This document shows positions 49,150 to 59,839 of a DNA stretch of 64,000 nt, piece after piece (the stretch's first letter is position 1; each line of letters begins with the position of its first letter). This DNA comes from Chondrosia reniformis (Eukaryota; Porifera; Demospongiae; Chondrillida; Chondrillidae): the NCBI GenBank assembly GCA_947172415.1, contig OX359190.1, forward strand, positions 186,001 to 250,000. Direction: 5' to 3'. Below the pieces are notes generated by a model. That model was not told the DNA's origin. It did no database searches and saw only the letters and a program-made list of their open reading frames with translations. The position numbers and the translations under genes are program-made.

Positions 49150-49329
49150 TGTTATTGGTTTACTTGATGGCATTACAGCATATGACTTGTCATATGGAAG
49201 ATTAGAAGGATGCTTAAGAGATAACGAATGGAGACCCATTTGTGCTGCTGTTAAAAACTCCTTTAGTGCTGAAGATGTTGATGTAGCTTGTTACCAGCTG
49301 GGATTTGTAGGTAGACCAGGAACAAACAG
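49150..49329 (+). pseudogene. SRCR-domain exon (orphan)
   Basis: An isolated exon of a scavenger receptor cysteine-rich domain. The reading frame gives GLLDGITAYDLSYGRLEGCL, then RDNEWRPICAAVKNSF and DVDVACYQLGFVGRPGTN, and ends at a donor, ACAG/GTATTG (49329/49330). The SRCR signature (GRLEG, EW..IC, D..VACYQLGF) is clear. I cannot find the other half of the domain or neighbouring exons within 2 kb; what follows is repeat. It may be a fragment, or one exon of a gene with long introns. Secreted and membrane SRCR proteins are abundant in sponges and echinoderms. Confidence 0.65.
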
Positions 49330-49389
49330 GTATTGTTATTGATTTTTAATATTATTTTGAATTATGTGTTGTTTTAATATACTACTAAT

Positions 49390-49795
49390 TGATATTTACT
49401 CAAATTTGCCCTATCTCTCACCATACGTACATTAACTTCATATAGATGTAATTTAATGTACACTAAGTGCTGTAACTCTTCCAAATGAAGAGACATGAAT
49501 CTGAAACTCTATGTCAGTATTCACAGAGATGTATGAAAGGCATCCATTGAGTTTTGCAATTTTTGATATTCACTCAAATTTGCCTTATATCTCACCATAC
49601 ATTAACTTCATATAGCAGTAATTTAAAGTACATTAAGTGCTGTAACTCTTCCAAATGAAAAGATATGAATCTGAAACTCTCTCTCAGTATTCACAGAGAT
49701 GTATGAAAGGCATCCAATGAGTTTTGCAAATTTTGATATCTACTCAAATTTGCCCTATCTCACCATACATTAACTCTTAATTGCGTAATACTATA
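49390..49795 (+). repeat. Satellite-related monomers
   Basis: Two ~180-bp repeats with GCTGTAACTCTTCCAAATGA, GTATTCACAGAGATGTATGA and ACTCAAATTTGCC. They are divergent members of the 169-bp satellite at 60.7-62.5 kb, in the same orientation. Confidence 0.8.
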
Positions 49796-49799
49796 AATG

Positions 49800-50440
49800 G
49801 CCGACCTTGAGTAGGTATAAGAGTGAAATACGGTGCTTCATATATTTCTGAAAATTAAAACTCTTTGAAAGATTTCTTATACACATGGATATGCACTGTG
49901 TAGTACTTGATTGTTGTTGAAGCAGTATTTATCCACATATATTATATGGATGTCGTTAAAGTGAAATTTTGCCAATCGACGGCCAACGAAACTCCAAAGA
50001 AAAAAAGTTGGACCATACCGAACGCTACCATCCACGACGCTCAGAGGCCGGGATCGGTGGTAACGCTCTGCCGAGTTGAGCTTTGGGTGTCACTTGCGTG
50101 AGAAGAACCAGTTCTTCTCGATATGGCCGACTCATATGAATCCTAAGATATCAGATGCCAATCCCACATTACGTGGAACCCCCCCGAAATCCGGATTATT
50201 GGTGAGCACGTCTCTATGGCACCAACCGATTAGGAGACAGCTTCAGAGTCTAAGCGCTACCAACCCCTATGGGAACCGCTACCACCATAGGGATGTGTCC
50301 AGGTAGGCCTACTTTATAAGGTTTTGCGCTTCTATTTAAACAAGAAAATTTCAAAAGGAAACGATTGTGGTTGGCGCTATTCCATACTTAAGAATAGGGT
50401 ATTTGCGAGAAAAATGTAGTCAAATTATACCAAGTTAATT
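49800..50440 (+). mobile_element. ~630-bp repetitive element, copy 1
   Basis: Matches 62540-63170 in reverse orientation along its length. Contains the hairpin GAGAAGAACCAGTTCTTCTC at 50100-50119 and an open frame of 76 codons (50076-50306) preserved in both copies. Another frame (MDVVKVKFCQ... KKKSWTIPN, up to about 50100) is present only here. No transposase is recognisable. Both copies sit inside satellite DNA. Probably a non-autonomous element; class unknown. Confidence 0.55.
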
Positions 50441-50765
50441 CGGGATCAGTGCATCGTTCCAAGCCATTTTAAAGGTATATCCAGTATTTGTGGTTCATCT
50501 AGAAAGTGGGAAAAATGGATAGAATCCTGTAAGTGTCTTGATTGGCGGAGGAGAACTACTTTTCTGGTCCCATGTAGAAACGATTTTTGCGAGAGGTGTT
50601 CCGATATGAACGTAAACTAGTATAACCAGCCACACTCAATCTCAATTGCTGTAATAGCATAATGGCTACCTGCCTCTATATAAAGACCTTCTGATAGCTG
50701 CGTTCTGGACTGTCCCTGCGTGTTTCTAGTTGCCCCATTCATGTCAAATCATTTTAACTTGGTAT
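50427..50765. mobile_element. Possible MITE with 12-bp inverted ends
   Basis: ATACCAAGTTAA at 50427-50438 and its exact complement TTAACTTGGTAT at 50754-50765 bracket ~340 bp of non-coding sequence. No second copy in the window, so this is weak evidence. Confidence 0.3.
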
Positions 50766-50824
50766 GCCGATAATTTCCATAATAGTATCGCACGATATTA
50801 ATGCTACACTATTAAAGGTCGTAT

Positions 50825-50985
50825 AGTAGAAATTTAATGTACATTAAGTGCTGTAACTCTTCCAAATGAAAAGATATAAATCTGAAACTCTATCTCAGTA
50901 TTCACATAGATGTATGAAAGGCATCCAATGAGTTTTGCAAATTTTAATATCTACTCAAATTTGCCCTATCTCTCACCATACAATA
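50825..50985 (+). repeat. Satellite-related monomer
   Basis: A single monomer of the family seen at 49.4 kb, following the element at 49.8-50.4 kb. Confidence 0.75.
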
Positions 50986-51671
50986 AGCACCAGGAGACCT
51001 ATAGGATCTGCATTGTGTCATTTCAAGACACCTCGATTGAATTTTCCAATAGTACAAGGCTTGTCGGTGCTTAAGCCAAAAATGGAGTTGAGTTAATACA
51101 TATATTACACGTATATTGTTTTTGTAGATTTTAGTATTTTGAATTATGTTTTGTGTTAATATGCTACTAACTACTGCTACTTAAATCATGTGTGCTTAAA
51201 ACTATTTAAATTGTCCTACCAGTTAGAACTTGCGTAGTAAAGACAAAGAAAGTCATCTTTGTCTATAACTACGTATATATGTGCAAACTAACTTTAATTC
51301 CAGTTTTGCATCAGTTTCGTTAACACATGCAGTTATATTATAGTTAAGCTTTATTGTTTATGTTGCAAACTATAGATCGATTTTACTATGGTTCGTATCA
51401 ATACCAGTGGAAGGTACTGACATGTGTAATATATACTTATAAAAAGCTCATTCAACTATCTGAAATAATTCGGAAACATTTTGTTGATATATATCAAAAC
51501 ATTGAATAAAGCTTCTAAATACATTCATTGTACAAGAAAATAGAAACTTTTGAAAGTGTAAATGAATTTGTAATTTATGCCCACAGCAAACGAGAGTAAG
51601 GTTTTTCAAGCAACGATATTAGTAGAGCATTTGTAATTAAGAAAATGGCTGCTGGCTAGTAATTTCAGACG
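50986..51671. other. AT-rich spacer before HUS1
   Basis: No gene. Contains scraps of TRIM-upstream-like sequence (AGCTTTATTGTTTATG, ACTATAGATCGATTTTA at about 51345) similar to 49120-49160 and 59340-59370. Confidence 0.5.
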
Positions 51672-54600
51672 ATGCGTTTTAGAGGCAAACTTGGAAATGT
51701 TGCAAATATTATGCAGTTAACACGTAATTGTTCACTCTCTGCTCGCGTTTGTGAGTTTGTAGATCGTTTTCTGTTGCTGCAGGAGTTGTGACTTCATTGA
51801 GCAAAGCGAAGAAGGACTGCGTTATCAAACTGTCTCTAACGAAAGTGTGTTTCATCGGAGTAGAGTCTGGTGTGCTGGGAGGAATCAGTTTGTGGAGCGA
51901 GATACAGCAAGTAGGTCTCAGCTGTCCCAACTGTATAGCTACGAGTGGTCGTGATGTTAGAGTAGTGATGACCCACCTCCCCTGGGGTAGACACATGACT
52001 GCTGTAACTATTGCATTGAATAGTATATAAAATGTATGTTACTATTGCATTGAATAGTATATAAAATGTATGTTACTATTGCATTGAATAGTATATAAAA
52101 TGGGTGTTACTATTGCATTGAATAGTATATAAAATGAGTGTTACCATTGCATTGAATAGTATATAAAATGTATGTTACTATTGCATTGAATAGTATATAA
52201 AATGTATGTTACTATTGCATTGAATAGTATATAAAATGGATGTTACTATTGCATTGAATAGTATATAAAATGTATGTTACTATTGCATTGAATAGTATAT
52301 AAAATGGATGTTACTATTGCATTGAATAGTATATAAAATGTATGTTACTATTGCATTGAATAGTATATAAAATGGGTGTTACTATTGCATTGAATAGTAT
52401 ATAAAATGTATGTTACTATTGCATTGAATAGTATATAAAATGAATGTTACTATTGCATTGAATAGTATATAAAATGGATGTTACTATTGCATTGAATAGT
52501 ATATAAAATGGGTGTTACCATTGCATTGAATAGTATATAAAATGTATGTAACTATTGCATTGACTAGTATATAAAATGGGTGTTACTATTGCATTGACTA
52601 GTATATAAAATGGGTGTTACTATTGCATTGAATAGTATATAAAATGGGTACATACTCTCTGGACGTGTGTCTCACTGTAGAACAAGTACTTTGATGATTA
52701 CCATATTGAGGGAAGAGACGAGAGAAATGAGATTTATTTGGAATGCAATTTAGAGCAGTTGTCTCGCGCTCTTAAATCTGCTCAGAATGCTCAACTGTTA
52801 AAAATAAAACTTGCCAGAAAGGAGGGAGCCATTTTATCCTTTGAAGTCATCCAGGTACTCCCACCCCCCTCCCCTGAGGTAGACACACCTCTGTATATAG
52901 TCCAGTCATCCAGGTGCTCCCACCCCCCTCCCCTGGGGTAGACACACCTCTGTATATAGTCCAGTCATCCAGGTACTCCCACCCCCCTCCCCTGGGGTAG
53001 ACACACCTCTGTATATAGTCCAGTCATCCAGGTACTCCCACCCCCCTCCCCTGGGGTAGACACACCTCTGTATATAGTCCAGTCATCCAGGTACTCCCAC
53101 CCCCCTCCCCTGGGGTAGACACACCTCTGTATATAGTCCAGTCATCCAGGTACTCCCACCCCCCTGCCCTGGGGTAGACACACCTCTGTATATAGTCCAG
53201 TCATCCAGGTACTCCCACCCCCTCCCCTGGGGTAGACACACCTCTGTATATAGTCCAGTCATCCAGGTACTCCCACCCCCCTCCCCTGGGGTAGACACAC
53301 TTCTGTATATAGTCCAGTCATCCAGGTACTCCCACCCCCCTCCCCTGGGGTAGACACACCTCTGTATATAGTCCAGTCATCCAGGTACTCCCACCCCCCT
53401 CCCCTGGGGTAGACACACCTCTGTATATAGTCCAGTCATCCAGGTACTCCCACCCCCCTCCCCTGGGGTAGACACACCTCTGTATATAGTCCAGTCATCC
53501 AGGTACTCCCACCCCCCTCCCCTGGGGTAGACACACCTCTGTATATAGTCCAGTCATCCAGGTACTCCCACCCCCCTCCCCTGGGGTAGACACACCTCTG
53601 TATATAGTCCAGTCATCCAGGTACTCCCACCCCCTCCCCTGGGGTAGACACACCTCTGTATATAGTCCAGTCATCCAGGTACTCCCACCCCCCTCCCCTG
53701 GGGTAGACACACCTCTGTATATAGTCCAGTCATCCAGGTACTCCCACCCCCCTCCCCTGGGGTAGACACACCTCTGTATATAGTCCAGTCATCCAGGTAC
53801 TCCCACCCCCCTCCCCTGGGGTAGACACACCTCTGTATATGGTCCAGTCATCCAGGTACTCCCACCCCCCTCCCCTGGGGTAGACACACCTCTGTATATG
53901 GTCCAGTCATCCAGGTACTCCCACCCCCCTCCCCTGGGGTAGACACACTTCTGTATATAGTCCAGTCATCCAGGTACTCCCACCCCCCTCCCCTGGGGTA
54001 GACACACCTCTGTATATAGTCCAGTCATCCAGGTACTCCCACCCCCCTCCCCTGGGATAGACACACTTCTGTATATAGTCCAGTCGTCCAGGTACTCCCA
54101 CCCCCTCCCCTGAGGTATAGACTACACTTCTCTATCATCCACTAACCTCACTAGACATTTCATACTAACTCTTAATAGATACAGTCAGTTCCACTAAGTT
54201 GCTGAAGGTGTTCCTTCTCTCTCTAGCCTACCCTCTCCAGCACACAGCGTCAGCTGGTCCACGAGGTCCCTGTAGTGCTAGTTCCTCCTCAACTGTGGGG
54301 GGACTACCAGGAGCCAGTAATGCCAGACATCACTGTCAGCATCTACCTGCCTCTCCTCAAGTCCATTAAGACACATGTCGACCGGATGAAACACATTAGC
54401 CCATATTTGGTAAGTCTTTAATTCCATATTTGGAAGGCATAACCATATTTGGTAGCTAATATGAGCTGTTTCCATTTCAGTTTGTTAGTGCCAACATGGC
54501 TGGTGAATTTAAACTCAGAGTGGAGACAGATACAGTTACCGTGGGAACACTCTTTTCAAACTTACAGAACCACAGATTTGGTAAGTCATGTCACATGACC

Positions 54601-55132
54601 CGCATGTGACAGTCATGTGATTGCTTTCTTTACAGATGGTTGTGATGATCAAGGAGATGCAGAATACATGTTTGAAGCATGTATTAACGGGAAAAGGTTT
54701 TCTTCATTTTTGGGGACACCATTTATACCAAATAAGGCAATTTGTAGTGAGCGGTAATAGCATATGGTTTGCATGCTCATGTTGTGTGATAATTAACTTG
54801 ACACTCAAATCCAGAGTTAAGTTAACAGTTTTAGACTTTGAGCTTCTAAACACATTTACTAAATTCTTTCTCCAAATGCTATTCGAGGACACTCAAATCT
54901 TCATATGTTTTGAGTTGTTTAGTGTTTAAACATATTTCTGTCAATACCTTTGAAGTGTGTTAACTAAAGGTTGTGTTTTAGTTACAAAACTCTGTATCCA
55001 TCAAAGTGGTCTTGCATCACACGAGTGTCTCAATCTCTCCCTTCAGATGTGGTGGACGGAAGAGCTGTCCAGGTGTTTCTGTTGCATGATGAAGTTTGCA
55101 TTCAACTGTACTTTCCTGCAATTGCAAAGTGA
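51672..55132 (+). CDS. HUS1: Checkpoint clamp protein HUS1
   Basis: Subunit of the RAD9-RAD1-HUS1 (9-1-1) DNA-damage clamp, a PCNA-like ring loaded at resected DNA. Exons 51672-51723, 51783-51910, 52681-52854, 54227-54409, 54481-54580, 54636-54696 and 54982-55132 sum to 849 bases, or 282 residues (human 280). Recognisable blocks are MRFRGKLGNVANIMQLTR, NEIYLECNLEQLSRALKSAQ, KIKLARKEG, VPVVLVPPQLWGDYQEPVMP, DITVSIYLPLLKSIKTHVDR and the C-terminal VQVFLLHDEVCIQLYFPAIA. Two introns are greatly enlarged by minisatellites (52010-52650 and 52855-54115), the second of which copies the donor of exon 3. Confidence 0.95.
52010..52650. repeat. 34-bp minisatellite in HUS1 intron 2
   Basis: About 18 copies of an AT-rich unit containing TACTATTGCATTGAATAGTA followed by TATAAAATG. 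Each copy carries a TATAAAA motif. Few substitutions between copies, so recently expanded. Confidence 0.95.
52852..54115 (+). repeat. 59-bp minisatellite repeating the HUS1 exon-3 donor
   Basis: About 21 copies of a unit running from GTACTCCCACCCCCCTCCCC through GTAGACACACCTCTGTATA to GTCCAGTCATCCAG. The end TCATCCAG/GTACTC equals the exon 3 end and donor (52847-52860), so each copy holds a duplicate 5' splice site. Confidence 0.95.
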
Positions 55133-55205
55133 CTTTTTACTGCATTATATATACTGTATATTGAAAATTTATGTATCCGGATATTTTAGTAAAATTACGT
55201 AAAAC

Positions 55206-55410
55206 TGACCACACCCCCATCTTACTGGACCACAGCCCATCTTACTGGACCACACTCCCATCTTACTGGACCACACCCCCATCTTACTTGACCACACCCC
55301 ATCTTACTGGACCACACCCCCATCTTACTGGACCACACTCCCATCTTACTGGACCACACCCCCATCTTACTTGACCACACCCCATCTTACTGGACCACAC
55401 CCCCATCTTA
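55206..55410. repeat. ~22-bp minisatellite downstream of HUS1
   Basis: About nine copies of GACCACACCCCCATCTTACT with small variants, in the HUS1-PEX12 interval. Confidence 0.9.
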
Positions 55411-55568
55411 CTTGTGTATATTTAATAATTTAATAATATTTTAATACCAATTGTAATAGGGAATATTACTGGAAGATGTTATATCGATAATCCGTAATAC
55501 ATTGCAAACTTTGCACAGTGTTTAGTTAACTGTCACTTTCGATAGTTTATTAGATTTTGTGTTATTAG
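55411..55568. other. HUS1-PEX12 spacer
   Basis: No gene seen. It contains ATATCGATAATCCGTAATAC, which recurs at about 60325-60350. The N-terminal exons of PEX12 are not here. Confidence 0.5.
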
Positions 55569-56661
55569 GAGAATCGTTTGTAGAGTACTTTTACCGTTTA
55601 GAAAGATTGAAGCCACTCCCCCAACCACGCCTACCTCTGAGGAACCGCCTGCTCTCTCTACTCTTGTGGTTGGTCATTAAACACTTCAACTTGTGCAGTT
55701 CAAATGTAGTGACATTGTCCGTCTCAGTAGGTAGGACTTCTTTATGTCAAGATGAACATGGAGGACATTTAACATCAGTCTTGTGAGCAGCAGGACAGTG
55801 GAGAGACTGTACCACATCAGTGGAAGTGGTTTGTGAAGATGTACCCAATCCTTCATTTCATAGAGGAGGTCAGTTTAAGTTGTTACCATGGCAACCTAGT
55901 CCTCACCCTACTCTCCATACTGTGTAGGTTGTAAAATTCTTATTTAATTTCTCTTATTTGATTGAGAAAAGTAAATATTATTTCCTTGAGCTGCAGATGA
56001 GTGGAGTATGTCTGAATGGTCACACTAGGGAGAGGGTAGGAGGAAGTGTCAGGTGAGCTGGGACTAGTAGTACTGTTATTCAGTGTCATGTAAAGGGACA
56101 CTCGTCAGCTGAGACACCACTTGTATATTCTTGTATATTCTTGTATATTCTTGTATATTGTGTATTAAGTTTGTATATTGAAGGAGAAATAAAAGTTAAT
56201 TGACTGAGGTCACGTATAAATTACTATGTATAGAATATATCCCATCACTTTCTGGAGTGTGTTTAGCTGTACTTTAGAGAATGCTGAAATAACAGACTAG
56301 AAACTCCAACTGCTCTTTCTAGTTACTAGTAGAGCTCTCTACTTTAGGTGTCTCTCTGTGACCATGTTGGGTGCAGCCTACGTGATGAGGTTCCTTGACT
56401 GGTGGATGGCAGAGGAGGGACGCACCACACGACAGGCTGTGACTGTCTTACCAAACCCTCCCCCACCCAGGGAGACACAGGTAGGATTGTCTTAATGGTT
56501 GCTAGGCAACCATCTAAAAATACTGATTCTTGTGTTTACAGGTCCAGAGTCTCTTTCCTGCGAATGTGTGTCCTATGTGCCTCAGTTGCCATAGCAACCT
56601 CACCACCCTCACTACATCAGGATATGTCTATTGCTACTCATGTATCATTCCTCACATTTGA
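55569..56661 (+). pseudogene. PEX12: PEX12-like, copy 2 (partial, early stop)
   Basis: Peroxin-12, part of the PEX2-PEX10-PEX12 RING complex that ubiquitinates the import receptor PEX5. Recognised exons: 55569 to about 55688 (ESFVEYFYRLERLKP, RLPLRNRLLSLLLWLVI), about 55788-55868 (HQWKWFVKMYPILHFIEE), to 56052 (MSGVCLNGHTRERVGGSV), 56348-56480 (MRFLDWWMAEEG, NPPPPRETQ) and 56542-56661 (CPMCLSCHSN, TSGYVYCYSCIIPHI). The first exons, with the N-terminal import region, are absent. The frame stops at TGA (56659-56661) about 24 residues before the expected end, which is still readable downstream (SCPLTRLPTLKWQC). The RING therefore lacks its last metal ligands. Either a decaying gene or a sequencing artefact. 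Confidence 0.7.
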
Positions 56662-57027
56662 CAGCACCAATCTTGTCCTCTGACACGACTACCCACACTG
56701 AAATGGCAATGTGTTAGATTATACACTTCCAACACATAGCTACTGTATAAATAGTATTTCATGTGTAGAAAGACTTGTTATTTCATTTATTTTAATTTTA
56801 TTAATTTCTTTATTTTCTAAAGTGACATTGTACTGGTTACCAAATAAGAAAAACACTTGAATATAATTTGTAAATATTATGAATTGAACTTTAACTTTAA
56901 ATTGAAACTGAATAAATCATTGTACAACTAATTATTTAACAATTTCTATAAATATAAATGAATCATTAATTAATTAATTCTTTAATTTGTAAATTGTTCA
57001 GTTAACAAACTTGTTCTCTAAAAGTTC
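56662..57027. other. PEX12-TRIM spacer, copy 2
   Basis: AT-rich, no gene. The TRIM 3' flank motifs appear in reverse (GAATAAATCATTGTACAACT). Confidence 0.5.
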
Positions 57028-59208
57028 TCAAAGTACTACTACTCTACTGGTATTACAATCTGCTATGTAAATGAGTCCATCACTATCAACTGCTACACCA
57101 TAAGGACGATTCAATCCAATATCAGTCACTTCATGGACACACTGTCCATCTTGTGTGAAGATGCTGAGCTTAGCTCTCCATGAAGCTACCACTATATGTC
57201 CATCACTTGTGACTGCTATCCCTCGTGGATACTTCACAATGCCATTACCAAACTGCCTAATAAACTGACCATTCTGCTGAAACACTTGAATGCGATCATT
57301 ATCACCATCTGTGACATACACCAAATCATCAGGTGTTATGAGAATGTAATTTGGATAATTAAACTCTCCTTCAGCTTTACCCCCGTGACCAAACCTGTAC
57401 AGGAATGTACCTTCTTCTGTAAACACAGAAACACAATGACCTCCCTTCTCTGCCACAAATATATGTCCCTCCTTGTTAACTGCCAAACCAAATGGATTAC
57501 TAAGTTGACCTTGATCTTTACCTTTTCCTCTAAACTGCCTTACAAATTCACCAGCTGCTGTGTAGATACTGATGTAGCCATTATTAAAGTCACTAACTAT
57601 CACATTCCCTGTTCTACTTAGTGCTATTCCAAACAATCTACGACCATTCTTGACTTTGAAGCTTCTTATAACTTGACCTTGTCGGTTTAGGATAGTCACT
57701 TGTCCATTGTTATCTGAACAGTATAGCAAACCATCCGGACCTACTGCAACACCCAAATACTGAGAACCTGATGGATGCTTGAACTCCTGCTTGACTGCAG
57801 TAATTACGCTACCACCAACTACCTTTACCTCTATTGGACTGCCTGCTACATCATGTCCTCCAACAGTCACACTCAGATGGCACTTCTCTGATGGAACAAA
57901 CTGCACCTCATATGTGCCATCTCTCATGTCTGCTACTTCACCAAACACAGGAACACCTGCTGTCACAGGACGAAGGACAGCCAACACTCTCTCTCCTCCT
58001 CTGCACTCATTGCCTCTCTCGTCTCTTGTCATCACCTTCAACTGCAAAGGAGGTTTCTTTATCCAAGGTCTCATTCTGCAGGTAATGACGTTATCCTTCA
58101 CTTCCACTCCTTCCATAGTGCAGTTTGGTGGATGGGGACCGTGATGGATGCTTCCAAGTGATGAGATGTACTTTTCCACTTCTTCTCGATCACAGCTCTT
58201 CAGACCAACAGAAGGTTGGATGGAGGCTCTTGGCGTTGAGATACTGCTGCTGAGAGATGACATGCGACTGACAATCTTCTTTGTCACTGATAACTGCTCT
58301 TCTGTTGTTCCATTCAAACTCATCTCTTCGGACAGGCAATGGAATGCATCAAGCTTCTTCAGACTGACCTCCAATTCTCTCTCGCGTCTCTCAAGTTCTC
58401 TTCTTCCCTTGTCTTCTGCTTCCCTCACTACAGCAGCAAGACCATCACAGCGGGCTGTCACCATGGCAAACAGACGCTCCTTCATTCCAGCAATCTCTCC
58501 TAACGCATTCTCAGACTGCTGTTGGAGACTAGCTTTGCTGTCCTGCACTTCTTGGAGAGCAGATCTGATTGCCTTCCTTTGAGTCCTCACGGATGAAAGG
58601 CACTGCGTCAGAGTGGTCTTGTTCGACTCTCCCAGCTTATCGTCAACATACGACACTTTGTGGGAACGATGCGGTTCGATAGAAGAGCAAATGTGACAAA
58701 TCATTTCTTCACAAGTGTGACAGTAAAGTTTGCAATTCTCTTTGTGTTTCGAGCATTTGAACAAATCCTCTTTCTTACCGCCTTGCTCAAACACTCCTTG
58801 CAACGGCTTCATTTCGTGTTTCTTCAAGACTTTTCGAGTTTTATGGTGATCGACGCATTCCTGACAAATGAACGCATCGCAAGTCGAGCAGAAACTAACG
58901 GCCGATCTCTCTTCTTCGTGTTCCTCCTGACAGATGACGCCTTCCTTCCGGTACTGGTTGCTCAAAGCCTTCCTCAGAGCGAACGGATGGTCAGAAAGAT
59001 CCTTGAGAGACAAGGAGAACACTTCCTCGCAAATTTGGCAGGAGACGCTGCGATGGAGAATCTTGTCTCGACATTCTACCTTCTCACACAAAGCTAACGA
59101 GTGGAGACACGGTAGACATTTCAACTCTTCTACTTTCTCTCCGCAACCGACACAAGTGAGACTAAGCTTTAACTGAATGAGTGGGACCGCTGGATCAAGC
59201 TCCGCCAT
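57028..59208 (-). CDS. TRIM-NHL protein, dispersed copy 7
   Basis: A 726-residue intronless paralogue on the minus strand. Its N-terminus differs slightly (MAELDPAVPLIQLKLSLTC), and it lacks two residues in the filamin repeat (EVQFVPSEK where others have FASVPSEK). B-box 2 has the chimeric form also seen in copy 5. Blade loops read DNNG, DFNN, AEKGG, DGDND, SWRA (one residue short) and DCNT, the only copy with threonine in the last loop. Blade 3 entry reads NPFG. Upstream cassette present; follows the PEX12 copy 2 tail-to-tail. Confidence 0.93.
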   Translation of the reverse strand: MAELDPAVPLIQLKLSLTCVGCGEKVEELKCLPCLHSLALCEKVECRDKILHRSVSCQICEEVFSLSLKDLSDHPFALRKALSNQYRKEGVICQEEHEEERSAVSFCSTCDAFICQECVDHHKTRKVLKKHEMKPLQGVFEQGGKKEDLFKCSKHKENCKLYCHTCEEMICHICSSIEPHRSHKVSYVDDKLGESNKTTLTQCLSSVRTQRKAIRSALQEVQDSKASLQQQSENALGEIAGMKERLFAMVTARCDGLAAVVREAEDKGRRELERRERELEVSLKKLDAFHCLSEEMSLNGTTEEQLSVTKKIVSRMSSLSSSISTPRASIQPSVGLKSCDREEVEKYISSLGSIHHGPHPPNCTMEGVEVKDNVITCRMRPWIKKPPLQLKVMTRDERGNECRGGERVLAVLRPVTAGVPVFGEVADMRDGTYEVQFVPSEKCHLSVTVGGHDVAGSPIEVKVVGGSVITAVKQEFKHPSGSQYLGVAVGPDGLLYCSDNNGQVTILNRQGQVIRSFKVKNGRRLFGIALSRTGNVIVSDFNNGYISIYTAAGEFVRQFRGKGKDQGQLSNPFGLAVNKEGHIFVAEKGGHCVSVFTEEGTFLYRFGHGGKAEGEFNYPNYILITPDDLVYVTDGDNDRIQVFQQNGQFIRQFGNGIVKYPRGIAVTSDGHIVVASWRAKLSIFTQDGQCVHEVTDIGLNRPYGVAVDSDGLIYIADCNTSRVVVL

Positions 59209-59350
59209 TTGCAGACCTCGCTTAGTTGCTGTATTTGATAAATGTTTATTCTATCTGTCTGTAATTTTAGTAATCAGTTCAGTTGTTACTATTTTGGTAC
59301 TTTATGGTTTATCTATATAGCAATGTATGGTTTATGTAGCAATCGATAGA
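59209..59350 (-). promoter_or_regulatory. TRIM promoter cassette, copy 7
   Basis: Reverse complement of the shared cassette, with a small local duplication (TTTATGGTTTATCTATATAG then TATGGTTTATGTAGC). Confidence 0.6.
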
Positions 59351-59839
59351 TCGATTTTAGTATTTTGAATTATGTTTTTGAATTATCTATTCTATCAAAT
59401 CTATTAGAACTTCTAGAAGAACTTTGTCTAATAGATTTAAGTTAGCACAAAAACATAATTCAAAATACTAAAAAGAAGTCATCATTGTCTATATCTCCGT
59501 ATGTCCAAACTAAGTTTAAATCTAGTTTTGCATCAGTTTCGTGTAGTTAACAGTTATATTGCAAACTCGAATGAGCAAGATCACACTCTAATGTAAATAG
59601 ACATATTTGAAGAATATATACATTTTTATGTACAGGTATTTTATGTATATGTATAGGTTTGCAATTAGTAACTGATTAACACCTTATAAGGCTAACTGAT
59701 TAACAGGTGACACAGAAGTGTTGTGACTACTGAAATTTAAGTTAATTTACTATACATATCACTTTTATGGGAATTTATCTTCTGACAACCTGTAGATTTA
59801 TTATAATTCTAACAATCATGTCTGGTATAGCAATGGCTA
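59351..59839. other. AT-rich spacer
   Basis: No gene. Short scraps are shared with 51110-51320 (CATCAGTTTCGT, CAAACTAA). Confidence 0.45.

Noticed and set aside
50076-50306. 76-codon frame as a real protein gene
   Set aside because: It is present only within a repetitive element and no family is recognisable; reported as part of the element.
53083-54101. Reverse-strand frames (GSTWMTGLYTEVCLPQGRG)
   Set aside because: Artefact of the 59-bp HUS1 minisatellite.
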